A stretch of DNA of 64,000 nt, taken from positions 2,108,001 through 2,172,000 of the forward strand of contig NZ_CP168496.1 of NCBI RefSeq assembly GCF_042944905.1, given 5' to 3'. The stretch is from Psychrobacillus sp042944905. Its GTDB lineage: Bacteria > Bacillota > Bacilli > Bacillales_A > Planococcaceae. A model generated the notes under the pieces. It ran no database searches. It was given only the letters and a program-made list of their open reading frames with translations, and had not been told where the DNA came from. Shown here piece by piece: positions 16,815-25,191 of the stretch. Both the position numbers and the translations under genes were made by a program. Every line of letters begins with the position of its first letter. Within the stretch, counting starts at the first letter, position 1.

Positions 16815-16947
16815 CTATACTTTAATTAACAACTTCGACGTCCTTTCCAAAATACCTGCTTTCCAAGTATAAAAGGAGACACTTAAGCATCTCTACTTAA
16901 AGGGTGTTTAAACAAATGATTGAAATTTTGCTTCAACATCTACACTA

Positions 16948-17124
16948 TCAAAACATGACACTCACAGATAACATAATTGATAACACCAGAAAAAATGTAA
17001 GAACGGCACCAAGTAGCTTTTGATTATGATAATTTTTATTGGCCTTCATCTTTTCTAATAACTTAATAAAATTCAGAAACCATAATACTCCAATGAGAGA
17101 TGATGCTATAAATAGGAAATACAA
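16948..17124 (-). CDS. small two-helix membrane protein, TTG start
   Basis: 58 codons from TTG at 17124, with AAAGGA ten bases upstream, ending in TGA. Helix 1 (YFLFIASSLIGVLWFLNFI) leads into a basic loop KLLEKMKANKNYHNQK, and helix 2 (LLGAVLTFFLVLSIMLSVSV) ends the protein. The clean hydrophobic-basic-hydrophobic pattern over the full length supports a real gene. No family recognised. Confidence 0.55.
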   Translation of the reverse strand: MYFLFIASSLIGVLWFLNFIKLLEKMKANKNYHNQKLLGAVLTFFLVLSIMLSVSVMF

Positions 17125-17217
17125 TAAAAGCAGTTCCTTTCTATACTTTAAATTTTAACTATTCTTTGTCCAACTAACGTTCGATTGTTAGATTGTTATC
17201 CCAAGACCAAATCTATT

Positions 17218-17631
17218 TTATTGGTCTGGATCTTCATATATGTCCATATTTACACCATCATACAAGTTAATATGCACAGTTCTAAATTCTTTAGAAGTCC
17301 CTTTCTTAAGTCGATAGCTAAGTTGAACTTCATAGCTTGGTTCTGCTTGACTAGGTATGATTCTTTCAATCACTAAGGTTTCATAGTTAACTTCTTTATA
17401 AAGACTGATCAAAGGCTGAAGTTCAAAATCATGGTTAAGAAATGAATATTTTCTTATTCGAGTTAAATCTTCTTGTTTTAATGATTCTAAGTATAATACA
17501 AGAGTACTTGCAGCTTTTTCAGATTGTGTATTCTTTAATACAAGTTCATACATCTTGTCATAGTATGGGTTGCTTGATAGGAGATCGTTAATATTATAAT
17601 CAGAAGAGTTGTAAATAATAACTCCACCCAT
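17218..17631 (-). CDS. hypothetical protein
   Basis: 137 residues, mixed alpha/beta, without signal peptide or membrane segment; it begins MGGVIIYNSSDYNINDLL and ends DIYEDPDQ. The ribosome site is weak. The N-terminus follows a sequence that could encode more residues in another frame, so it may be a truncated form of a longer exported protein. It is 33 bp after the next gene upstream, on the same strand, so the two are probably one unit. Unknown function. Confidence 0.5.
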   Translation of the reverse strand: MGGVIIYNSSDYNINDLLSSNPYYDKMYELVLKNTQSEKAASTLVLYLESLKQEDLTRIRKYSFLNHDFELQPLISLYKEVNYETLVIERIIPSQAEPSYEVQLSYRLKKGTSKEFRTVHINLYDGVNMDIYEDPDQ

Positions 17632-17664
17632 AATATATATAGGTTTATTTTGATCTTTACTATT

Positions 17665-18243
17665 TTAAAATTGTATGGAGTAAGCATCATCTTGAAAATC
17701 AACTAATGGAATCTTTATTCCTCTTTGGAAGTAACCAATTTCTAAACTCCCTACCTTCTTCCCAACAGAATCTAATATATTGATTAACATAGAATCAAAT
17801 ACCTCTTCTGGTTCCACAATCATACTGATTGGTTTGTAGAATGTTTTATTTTGTCCACCTAGATTAATGTTATTATTAAACTTAGTTGAACGAAAAACAA
17901 ATAAATTATGCGCTCCAGAGTCTGACAATTCACTCATTTCTTTTACTATGTCTTCAGTAGGATCAATAATTAATCCATTTTCATCCAAAAAATCTGCAGT
18001 CATTCCTTCATTTTTATAAATCTTATTATTAACAAACATTTTATTTAGTTGTTCTTCTGAATATTTTTTAACTAAATTGCCATTCTCATCATAAAGATTA
18101 ACAAATGCTTTTCCATCGTATTCATTTAGAAATTCCGGAATATTTTTATTTTTCTCCCCTTTTTTATTGTTGTTAGTAAAAGTAAAAACGCTTAAAACAA
18201 TAATTAAAAAAGCAAAAATAGTAATGTAGTACTTTTTTTTCAC
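17665..18243 (-). CDS. membrane-anchored or secreted hypothetical protein
   Basis: 192 residues. Residues 1-23 form an uncleaved signal-anchor (MKKKYYITIFAFLIIVLSVF), followed by a lysine/asparagine-rich linker and a polar domain. The phrases NLYDENGNLVKKYSEEQLNK and EEVFDSMLINILDSVGKK suggest an extracellular globular domain. A good AAGGGTGATTTT ribosome region precedes the ATG. No known family. Together with the downstream gene it may form a small surface operon. 18244-18471 shows nothing. Confidence 0.6.
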   Translation of the reverse strand: MKKKYYITIFAFLIIVLSVFTFTNNNKKGEKNKNIPEFLNEYDGKAFVNLYDENGNLVKKYSEEQLNKMFVNNKIYKNEGMTADFLDENGLIIDPTEDIVKEMSELSDSGAHNLFVFRSTKFNNNINLGGQNKTFYKPISMIVEPEEVFDSMLINILDSVGKKVGSLEIGYFQRGIKIPLVDFQDDAYSIQF

Positions 18244-18471
18244 AGAAAATCACCCTTCCTTTTAATATTCTCATTGTAATAAATTATATTTTTTTACATT
18301 AATACAAATATTTTAAACAAAAGGATATTAATAAGAGAACTGATTTAGTTGTCGTTTCCTTACCTACATTAGGAGTTTCTTTGAGTTTATTCAAGTAGCT
18401 TCACAAAAATTAATCTTAAGTTTATTCCATTTTTTTCTTATTTTTAATTCTATGCAATACTAGTGATGGAT

Positions 18472-19764
18472 TCATTTTACATGAACTTCATTTTCCATAA
18501 AACCACTCGAAACTAAATCTTTACGTCGATATACACTTAGCACAATTCCTATTAAAAAGGAATTGAACAAAATAGGCATTAAACCGTAGCTAATAAATGG
18601 CAAGGACATAGAAATAATCGGTAAGAAACCAAGTGTCATGGCAATATTGGTAACTAGCTGGACGGCATAAAGAGCAACTGAACCGATAAGCAAAAGCTTT
18701 CCATATGAATGATGTATCTTACGAGCAATTACAACAATTCGTGCAACAAATAAAGAAAGGATTAATACGAGTACAATCGCAAAAAGCCAACCAAAGTAGG
18801 AAGTAAGGCTTACGAAAACAAAATTAGTATGACCTGCCGGAATAAATTCATTTGTCATAGGATTTCCAAGCCATCCAGCATTAGCTAATTGCTCTTTAAG
18901 GAGCAAGATCATGTAGCCTTCACTATCACGATATTGTTCAGGATTTAAAAATGCCAAAAGTCTATTTATCTGGTATGGCACAGCAGATTGCAAAAGAATA
19001 AAGCTAACAATTAAAAATGAACTAATCGAGATTCCTAGGGTTTTAAGAATTATTTTCAGATTAAATTGGCTCCAACAAAACATCACAAATACCATTACAA
19101 CATAAATATAAACAGTAGAAATACTTATCGTAGTAAAGATTAAATACAAAGGAAGAAAAAATAAAATGATTAAATGCCACAATTTCAACCTTTTGTCATT
19201 GAAGAAGGATGACCAGGCAAGTAAAAAGAATGGTATTGCCATCAAGCTCTCAATTCTTAAGGGTCCTACCAATACAAGCCCTAGTATGAATCGTGTGAGA
19301 AAAAATTTTAATGTTAAGAGAATAAGTATTCCGATTAAGTAAAATAGCCAGCCTTGTTTTTCTAATTTTCGATAATCAATCAACATTATTCCAATGGTCA
19401 CTACCCCACCAAGCAAGACAAATATAACCTTATGTGTAGAATAATATCCAATATCAACAATACCATTTCCAATCGATAACATTGGTAAAAAACCTAAACC
19501 TAATATGATTACCAATAATATTACCGTTAACCAATCTACTTTCGGTCGATGAAGCTTATTAAGCCTTTGACCAAGTGTTACTGGACTTCCCATTTGCCCC
19601 ACTGCTTTTTCTTCTGCATCTGCTTCCTTTAATCCTTTTTTGATCCATTCATTTTTTACTTCCTTTATATGATGATTGAGTTCAGCCGAAACAAATTCCT
19701 TTGCTTCTTTTGAATGGATTTGATTTTGTACTTCTCTTAAATAGGATTGACTACTAATTTTCAC
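18472..19764 (-). CDS. SEDS (FtsW/RodA/SpoVE)-family protein with N-terminal HAAS/DUF1700-like domain
   Basis: 430 residues. Residues 1-70 are a charged helical domain of the kind that accompanies PadR regulators (HAAS/DUF1700-like). From 76 on there are about ten membrane helices with SEDS landmarks in order: DIGYYSTHK, a long loop LNPEQYRDSEGYMILLLKEQ at 274-293, IPAGHTNFVFVSL at 308-320 and the SLPFISYG motif at 387-394. SEDS proteins polymerise peptidoglycan with a class B PBP. Here the essential Asp of the HTDFIF motif is Asn314 and the usual LPFxSYGGS is SYGLM, so glycosyltransferase activity is doubtful. It starts 7 bp after padR in an ECF sigma-PadR-SEDS operon. Confidence 0.82.
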   Translation of the reverse strand: MKISSQSYLREVQNQIHSKEAKEFVSAELNHHIKEVKNEWIKKGLKEADAEEKAVGQMGSPVTLGQRLNKLHRPKVDWLTVILLVIILGLGFLPMLSIGNGIVDIGYYSTHKVIFVLLGGVVTIGIMLIDYRKLEKQGWLFYLIGILILLTLKFFLTRFILGLVLVGPLRIESLMAIPFFLLAWSSFFNDKRLKLWHLIILFFLPLYLIFTTISISTVYIYVVMVFVMFCWSQFNLKIILKTLGISISSFLIVSFILLQSAVPYQINRLLAFLNPEQYRDSEGYMILLLKEQLANAGWLGNPMTNEFIPAGHTNFVFVSLTSYFGWLFAIVLVLILSLFVARIVVIARKIHHSYGKLLLIGSVALYAVQLVTNIAMTLGFLPIISMSLPFISYGLMPILFNSFLIGIVLSVYRRKDLVSSGFMENEVHVK

Positions 19765-19771
19765 TTTGATT

Positions 19772-20176
19772 TCACTCCTCTACTAATTTTTTGAAAGAAA
19801 AGGTTTTAGTTGTAGATTGTTTTTCAGATTTTCTTAATAGTTTTGTTCCTTTATTGTTTAATCGATAATATTTCACATTTGAGTCGTTCCAGCTAGAATG
19901 TAAGTAACCATCTTGCTCTAACTGATGTAACAATGTGTAGACAATCCCTTCATTTTCTTCAAATTTACGAATTCCTCTTCCTCGTAAAAGCTTTACTATT
20001 TCGTAACCTGTTTTCTCTTGAACAAGAAGCTGCATGACTGCTAAAAAGATTGCGTCTTCCTTTTCTTCTTCAAACATTTTTTCTCGAATCGCCTTGCGAT
20101 GTTGTTCGGTAAATTTTAGTTCAGAGAATGTCGTTTTATCGATTGTTTTTCTCAAGTTTTTTAAACGCTCATCCAT
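19772..20176 (-). CDS. PadR family transcriptional regulator
   Basis: 134 residues. A 35-residue basic N-terminal extension (MDERLKNLRKTIDKTTFSEL) precedes a PadR winged helix: FLAVMQLLVQEKTGYEIVKL, then the wing region EGIVYTLLHQLEQDGYL and KYYRLNNKGTKLL. The ATG overlaps the sigma-factor stop (TAATG), so the two are translationally coupled. The extension resembles sigma-binding anti-sigma segments only in being short and charged; a direct role on the sigma factor is inference. Confidence 0.85.
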   Translation of the reverse strand: MDERLKNLRKTIDKTTFSELKFTEQHRKAIREKMFEEEKEDAIFLAVMQLLVQEKTGYEIVKLLRGRGIRKFEENEGIVYTLLHQLEQDGYLHSSWNDSNVKYYRLNNKGTKLLRKSEKQSTTKTFSFKKLVEE

Positions 20177-20709
20177 TACTGCTCCTCCAATCTTTCTTCC
20201 AAAAGCTCTTTGGCACGTCTGAGCCTCGTTTTAACTGTGTTAACACTAACTTCAGTTAGTACTGCTATTTCCTTGATGAGTAATTCCTCGTAGTAAAAGA
20301 GATAGATTACTTCACGGTATTTAATAGGTAATGTCATTAACGCAGAAACTAATTGATCATCCGCTTCTTTTTGAATAATTACATCTTCAATCATTTCTTT
20401 CTGTGTTTTTATGTATTTAGAATCTCCGGCAATGATCACATGCTTGTTATACCAACTCTTCAGAAAATCCTTGCAATGATTTATTGCAATTCGCCATAAC
20501 CATGTTTTTAACTTGGATTTCCCCCTGAATGTATGAAGCGATTTATAAAACTTCACAAATATATCCTGCGTCAAGTCCTCCGCAACCTCTTTGTTATTAA
20601 CGTACGAATAGACAAGCCTTAATATATCTTGACCATATTTGTTCATCATCTCATTCATAAGGGCTTCCTGATCTTCTAGTTCAAAAGCTTCCTCTAACAT
20701 TTCTTCCAC
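20176..20709 (-). CDS. ECF-type RNA polymerase sigma factor
   Basis: 177 residues. Region 2 reads YSYVNNKEVAEDLTQDIFVK and FRGKSKLKTWLWRIAINHCK; region 4 reads LPIKYREVIYLFYYEELLIK and the recognition helix VSVNTVKTRLRRAKELLEE. GTG start at 20709 with GGAGGGATAAT upstream. It heads the sigma-PadR-SEDS operon. There is no zinc-finger anti-sigma factor; PadR takes its place in the operon. Paralogues cannot be told apart, so no symbol is given. Confidence 0.88.
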   Translation of the reverse strand: MEEMLEEAFELEDQEALMNEMMNKYGQDILRLVYSYVNNKEVAEDLTQDIFVKFYKSLHTFRGKSKLKTWLWRIAINHCKDFLKSWYNKHVIIAGDSKYIKTQKEMIEDVIIQKEADDQLVSALMTLPIKYREVIYLFYYEELLIKEIAVLTEVSVNTVKTRLRRAKELLEERLEEQ

Positions 20710-20733
20710 ATTATCCCTCCTCTCTTTTCATTA

Positions 20734-20760
20734 GACGACGTGCCCTATTAGAAGGTTTTT
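20734..20760 (-). promoter_or_regulatory. candidate ECF-type autoregulatory promoter
   Basis: On the minus strand AAAAACC (20754-20760) is followed after about 16-17 bp by CGTC (20734-20737 or 20737-20740). AAC and CGTC are the usual ECF -35 and -10 cores, and ECF genes are usually self-activated. Match by eye only. Confidence 0.35.
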
Positions 20761-20907
20761 ATTTACATTAGTTTTCTTAATGTATTCCTCCAAAAAAAGT
20801 CCTCTTCATGTAGCTGTGTATCACCCCATAAATGCATGGTCTGTTTACACTAATCTACCAAAAGAGGATAACTATAAATCAATTGTGAATATGCCTAACT
20901 TTTTATT

Positions 20908-21030
20908 CTAGCAAATGTTTTTTACTATCAGCAGATTCCATCTTTTATATCGTCGGATAACAAATACTATTACAATAATAAAACCAGCAAATAATAAAAT
21001 AAAAAAGATTGAATAATTGAAACTAGCCAA
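20908..21030 (-). CDS. possible 40-residue single-helix membrane peptide
   Basis: Open frame from TTG 21030 with one strong hydrophobic helix (FFILLFAGFIIVIVFVIRR) and a basic tail. It begins 4 bp after the DUF2812 gene and could be its third partner. No clear ribosome site is present, so translation is uncertain. Confidence 0.3.
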   Translation of the reverse strand: MASFNYSIFFILLFAGFIIVIVFVIRRYKRWNLLIVKNIC

Positions 21031-21034
21031 AAGG

Positions 21035-22159
21035 TTATATACTTTTTCTCATCCGTAAAGCATAGAGAAAAGTCCGAATCAAAATGAAGATAGGAGAAAA
21101 CGATGAAATAATTAATAGTCCAATAATAATTTGTTGTAATAGACTCTTGTCAAATGCTCTATTATTCAAAAATTGAATCCATATAGCAAAAAGCAAAATA
21201 GCAAGTAAATAACTAATCAATAATGAACTTGCTATAATTACCTTTCTTTCTTGTGCTTTCTTTTCTGTCGAATTATACGTGAAACGTGGTTTTTTCTCTC
21301 CTAATTTATACTCTTTTTCCCATATGCTATACTTAAATAACCAAGAATTCGAAGTGAATCGTAATTTCCAGCCTGCGCTTTTATGGACGTCGAAATACTC
21401 TGGAGCCGTCTTCCATTGAAAGTCTTGTACATAGGAGACAAGTTTTGGTGTATCTTTTTCGAAAATAAATGCTGACCATTTTTTATTTACACGAACAAGA
21501 TGATTCCCCTCTTCGGCCATATTACTTAGCCAGTTTTCTAGTAGATCTGGTGCATATACCCAACCAAATCTCCATTTTGAAAACGTTCCCTCATTAGATT
21601 CACCTTTAACAACTGCACTACTAAAAAATTTACGCTCGAATGCTCTCAATTTTCGTGTCATGTAAAAGGTGAATATAATAACTCCTATAACTTGCATAAA
21701 ATATAGAATAGTTAGAGACCACAACGGACTTGCTACAAAATTCTCTTTGCCTGGTGCAAATAAAAGTGTAAGCATAGCGATAACAAATGGAAACAGCTGA
21801 AATACATATAGAAATGAAAGCCCTGTTAATAGAAGTAAATGAACTCGATTTCTCTTCATTATTCCTTCCCGTGAAGAATAAGCTCGAATAGTATCTCTAT
21901 CATTCATAACAAATTTCCAATTTCCTTTTACTAAAGAGTCTTCCCACCCAGAATCAACTAAGCCACTAGGTAAGCTATTTTGAGATTTGTCAAATATGAG
22001 TTGATACACCAGTTGCTTACTATCTGATTCTTCAAATACAAACACTCTGGAAAACAACTTTACATCAACTAATCTTTTTCCAACTGCTGCATTTGTTGAT
22101 AACCAATATTCTGTCTTCTCCACATCAAAACTCCAAAATGGCCTCCATTTTTTGATCAT
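21035..22159 (-). CDS. membrane protein with two DUF2812 domains
   Basis: 374 residues built as a tandem duplication. Domain 1 covers residues 1-95 (KKWRPFWSFDVEKTEYWL ... SGWEDSLVKGNWKFV), followed by two membrane helices at about 105-170; domain 2 covers 195-285 (SKWRFGWVYAPDLLENWLSN ... SAGWKLRFTSNSWLFKY), followed by two more helices. DUF2812 proteins are commonly coded next to PadR regulators; function is unknown. ATGA overlap with padR shows coupling. Possibly a PadR-controlled membrane stress protein (inference). Confidence 0.82.
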   Translation of the reverse strand: MIKKWRPFWSFDVEKTEYWLSTNAAVGKRLVDVKLFSRVFVFEESDSKQLVYQLIFDKSQNSLPSGLVDSGWEDSLVKGNWKFVMNDRDTIRAYSSREGIMKRNRVHLLLLTGLSFLYVFQLFPFVIAMLTLLFAPGKENFVASPLWSLTILYFMQVIGVIIFTFYMTRKLRAFERKFFSSAVVKGESNEGTFSKWRFGWVYAPDLLENWLSNMAEEGNHLVRVNKKWSAFIFEKDTPKLVSYVQDFQWKTAPEYFDVHKSAGWKLRFTSNSWLFKYSIWEKEYKLGEKKPRFTYNSTEKKAQERKVIIASSLLISYLLAILLFAIWIQFLNNRAFDKSLLQQIIIGLLIISSFSPIFILIRTFLYALRMRKSI

Positions 22160-22485
22160 TCGAATTCCTCCTCATACTTTAATGCATTTGTATGTAGTTC
22201 CTTCAATCTGCTTATTTCATGGTGTATTAATGTCTTACCTATTTCTGAAATCTCATAAATTGTTTTTCGAAGTTCATCTGCATACACTTTTACAATGTAA
22301 TCCCGCTGCATTTTCTTCAAAGTACCGTAAATAGTACCAGAGCCAAGAACTAATCGACCTCTTGTAATTTCTTCCACATGTTTTATTATTCCATAACCAT
22401 GTCTTGGTTCAGATTGAGATAATAATATATAAAAGGCAGTTTCCGTCATCGGAATATAGGATGCAATAACTTTTTCAACTTTCAT
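22156..22485 (-). CDS. PadR family transcriptional regulator
   Basis: 109 residues from ATG 22485 (MKVEKVIASYIPMTETAF), which follows GGAAGTGATCCGA; a frame 13 codons longer starts at 22524. Winged-helix core: AFYILLSQSEPRHGYGIIKH, then LGSGTIYGTLKKMQRD and the wing YEISEIGKTL, with a C-terminal helix for dimerisation. The motif GSGTIYGTL is the PadR recognition helix. It overlaps the DUF2812 start by 4 bp. A near-palindrome lies upstream (22530-22550), a likely self-operator. Confidence 0.9.
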   Translation of the reverse strand: MKVEKVIASYIPMTETAFYILLSQSEPRHGYGIIKHVEEITRGRLVLGSGTIYGTLKKMQRDYIVKVYADELRKTIYEISEIGKTLIHHEISRLKELHTNALKYEEEFE

Positions 22486-22529
22486 TCGGATCACTTCCAC
22501 TCTTTTCATTTGGTATGTCACCACTCGAC

Positions 22530-22550
22530 TATATCACTCTGTGACATATA
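22530..22550. promoter_or_regulatory. candidate PadR operator
   Basis: Inverted repeat TATATCAC-TCT-GTGACATA (7 of 8 arm positions match) directly upstream of padR, with a further TATGTCAC at 22514-22521. PadR proteins bind ATGT/ACAT-containing palindromes before their own genes. Confidence 0.5.
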
Positions 22551-22577
22551 ACGTAAAATAAAATCAGAAAAATAAAA

Positions 22578-22605
22578 AAAGACACACTATTCTAAGCGTG
22601 TCTTT
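22578..22605. terminator. terminator after the luciferase-like oxidoreductase gene
   Basis: Stem AAAGACACAC with GCGTGTCTTT (one mismatch), A-rich before and T-rich after, 11 bp from the stop codon at 22617. Confidence 0.7.
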
Positions 22606-22616
22606 CTCGTTTTCTA

Positions 22617-23609
22617 TTAAAATAATTCCTCCGCTAGTAGTCGGTACACATTTAGTCTTTTTTCCTGCGAGTGAGGAATACTACAGATCATTACTTCATC
22701 TAATCCATAATGTGCTTGTTCTTCTTGTAAAATCGTTGCCACTTCTTTTGCTGAACCGACTAAATGAATTTTACGATTTTCTTGAATCATCATGCGATCC
22801 ATTTCTGTTAATGGATAATTTTGTGCTTCTTCTGGCGTTAATATTTGGTGAATCTGACCTTTCATAAGCGATAGACGTGCAATGTCCTGTGGTAATGCTT
22901 CAAATTCCGCTTCTTCTTTCGTTTCAGCAACCGTTGCTAAGTAAGTGACATTGATTTCAGGTTTCTCCATAAACGCTGAAGGTTGGAAATTCTTGCGATA
23001 CGTATCTAATATCGTAGGGGTCATTCCTCCTTGAAAAAATTGGGCGAATGAATATCCGAGACCCAATCTACCAGCTTGAATTGCACTATTCCCAGTTGAA
23101 CCAAGTAACCACGCCTCTGGTAATACGATATTTGCAGGAGTTGCAATTGTTTTGCTGTACAGACTTTCTTCTGGTACTTCGTCATTTAGTAGCTGCAAAG
23201 CAATCGCTAATTTTTCATACATATTATTTACCATTGGTGGACGACCTTCTGAAAGCGCGTACATGGCATAATTATCTCCACCAGGGGCACGACCTACTCC
23301 AAAATCGATTCTTCCTGGAGAAAAGGCACTAAGTGTCTTAAATGCTTCGGCTAGCTTCAGTGGTGAATAGTGCATCATCATGACTCCACCTGTTCCAATA
23401 CGAAGTTTGTTCGTTTTTGCCGCAAGATGCGCTGCTGTTACTTCTGGGGCAGAACTAGCAAAAGCACCCGTTCCATGATGCTCTGCCATCCACATACGAT
23501 GATAGCCTAATTCATCTGCTAAAATTGCTAATTCTTCCGCATTTTTTAATGCGACTTCCGCAGTATTACCTTTCGTAATGGGTGCTTGGTCTAGTACACT
23601 TAATCTCAT
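22617..23609 (-). CDS. LLM-class flavin-dependent oxidoreductase
   Basis: 330 residues, bacterial luciferase-like TIM barrel. Landmarks: LSVLDQAPI at the N-terminus, LGYHRMWMAEHHGTGAFASS for the flavin-side strand, IGTGGVMMMHYSPLKLAEAF, and RIDFGVGRAPGGDNYAM. The layout matches the luciferase-like monooxygenase subfamily of YwcH/YceB type; substrate is unknown. Monocistronic on the minus strand, with its own terminator. Confidence 0.85.
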   Translation of the reverse strand: MRLSVLDQAPITKGNTAEVALKNAEELAILADELGYHRMWMAEHHGTGAFASSAPEVTAAHLAAKTNKLRIGTGGVMMMHYSPLKLAEAFKTLSAFSPGRIDFGVGRAPGGDNYAMYALSEGRPPMVNNMYEKLAIALQLLNDEVPEESLYSKTIATPANIVLPEAWLLGSTGNSAIQAGRLGLGYSFAQFFQGGMTPTILDTYRKNFQPSAFMEKPEINVTYLATVAETKEEAEFEALPQDIARLSLMKGQIHQILTPEEAQNYPLTEMDRMMIQENRKIHLVGSAKEVATILQEEQAHYGLDEVMICSIPHSQEKRLNVYRLLAEELF

Positions 23610-23717
23610 TTTTGTTTCCTCCCTATATTTTGCGATCTTTGTTTAATATTAATGCTAACGAACCGTTTTCAAAAAGTAAATGAAAGGGACTTGAATGACT
23701 CTTAGATTTCTGGCTTT

Positions 23718-23822
23718 CCAACTAAAATGGCTTTTTTTCTAACTAAGCTTTCCGATTTTCCAACTAAAGCTTTCAAAATTCCAACTAAACGCCCTATTTT
23801 TCCAACTAAATTTTTTTCCGTG
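23718..23822. repeat. tandem array, exact 21-bp period, core CCAACTAAA
   Basis: CCAACTAAA (or one-base variant CTAACTAAG) starts at 23718, 23739, 23760, 23781 and 23802: four steps of exactly 21 bp, with 12 variable, T-rich bases between cores. It lies between the LLM gene and the bkdB terminator. The core is unrelated to that of the array at 12124 but the period is identical. Confidence 0.9.
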
Positions 23823-23824
23823 AA

Positions 23825-23861
23825 AAAACGGAGCATTTCCCCCTGGGAAATGCTCCGTTTT
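23825..23861. terminator. bkd operon terminator
   Basis: Perfect 16-bp stem (23825-23840 with 23846-23861) flanked by A and T runs, 11 bp downstream of the bkdB stop. Confidence 0.92.
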
Positions 23862-23871
23862 CAACTATTTA

Positions 23872-25176
23872 TTAATAGACTGATGTATTTTCTTTTGTTA
23901 TATTTTCTAAAATTTCTTTCACACGAGCTAAGAAGCGTCCGCAAACTAAACCATCTAGTACGCGGTGATCTAATGATAGACATAAGTTTACCATGTCACG
24001 TGCAGCAATCATTCCACCATCCATAATAACAGGACGTTTCACAATAGACTCTACTTGTAAAATTGCTGCTTGTGGATAATTGATAATCCCCATAGACTGT
24101 ACAGAACCGAATGATCCTGTATTGTTTACAGTGAATGTACCACCTTGCATTTCATCTGATTTTAGTTTTCCAGAACGAACTTTTGCAGCAAGCTCATTTA
24201 CTTCACGTGCAATACCTTTAATCGTTTTTTCGTCCGCATTTTTAATAACAGGAACGAAAAGTGCATCTTCTGTAGCAACTGCGATTGAAATATTAATGTC
24301 TTTTTTCTGAACAATCTTATCGCCAGCCCACATAGAGTTCATCATTGGGAATTCTTTTAGAGCTTGAGAAACAGCTTTTACGAAGAACGCAAAATACGTT
24401 ACATTAAAGCCTTCTTTTTGCTTGAACTCATTTTTAATGGAGTCTCGGTATTGTACTAAACTCGTTACATCCACTTCTATCATAGTCCAAGCATGTGGTG
24501 CTTCATGTTTGCTTCGTAACATATTCGCAGCGATTGCTTTTCGAATACCTGTTACTGGGATTTCGATATCCCCAACTGCAACTGGAACGTTTACTGGAGG
24601 AGCAGCTTTTGGTGCAGGTGCAGCAGTTGAAGTTTGTGATGCTACAGGAGCTTGTGCAGCGATTGTTGCTGCTGGAGCAGCTACTGGAATTTCACCACTT
24701 TCAATGATCTTCAACAAATCTTTACGCGTAATGCGTCCTTCATTTCCAGTACCATTTACTAAAGTAAGGTCAATTCCATGTTCTTGTGAAAGCTTTAACA
24801 CAGCTGGTGAATAACGAGCTTTTGCGCCTTTTTCAAGCTGAATTGGAGCTGCATGCTTTTGTACTTCAGCAGGTTTTACTTTTTCCGCTGTTGGTTGCTC
24901 AGGTGCAGCTTCCACTACTCCCTCGGTAGCTCCACCTTCTGTTTCAATCGTACAAACGATTTCACCAACTGCAAGTGTATCTCCTTCGTTTGCAAGTAGT
25001 TCTTTAATAACTCCAGTAAAGGAAGAAGGTACTTCAGCTGTTACTTTGTCTGTGTTTACTTCAGCAAGTGCATCGTATTTATTGACATGATCGCCTGGTT
25101 TTACTAACCATTTTTCAATCGTACCTTCCGTTACACTTTCCCCAAGTTGAGGCATTTTGATTTGTTCAAGAGCCAT
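23872..25176 (-). CDS. bkdB: branched-chain 2-oxoacid dehydrogenase E2 (dihydrolipoyl acyltransferase)
   Basis: 434 residues. Lipoyl domain 1-78 with the lipoylated Lys44 in VNTDKVTAEV; an Ala/Pro-rich hinge; peripheral subunit-binding domain at about 119-157 (ARYSPAVLKLSQEHGIDL ... GNEGRITRKDLL); a second Ala/Pro linker; catalytic domain from about 200 with the active-site HRVLDG near residue 407. It transfers the branched acyl group to CoA. Last gene of the bkd operon, 16 bp after bkdAB. LipM, coded at 57.9 kb, belongs to the pathway that supplies its lipoyl group. Confidence 0.95.
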   Translation of the reverse strand: MALEQIKMPQLGESVTEGTIEKWLVKPGDHVNKYDALAEVNTDKVTAEVPSSFTGVIKELLANEGDTLAVGEIVCTIETEGGATEGVVEAAPEQPTAEKVKPAEVQKHAAPIQLEKGAKARYSPAVLKLSQEHGIDLTLVNGTGNEGRITRKDLLKIIESGEIPVAAPAATIAAQAPVASQTSTAAPAPKAAPPVNVPVAVGDIEIPVTGIRKAIAANMLRSKHEAPHAWTMIEVDVTSLVQYRDSIKNEFKQKEGFNVTYFAFFVKAVSQALKEFPMMNSMWAGDKIVQKKDINISIAVATEDALFVPVIKNADEKTIKGIAREVNELAAKVRSGKLKSDEMQGGTFTVNNTGSFGSVQSMGIINYPQAAILQVESIVKRPVIMDGGMIAARDMVNLCLSLDHRVLDGLVCGRFLARVKEILENITKENTSVY

Positions 25177-25191
25177 TTATAATCCTCCTTC

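Noticed and set aside
24422..24814. Plus-strand frame of 130 codons inside bkdB
   Set aside because: Shadow of the Ala/Pro-rich linker on the opposite strand.
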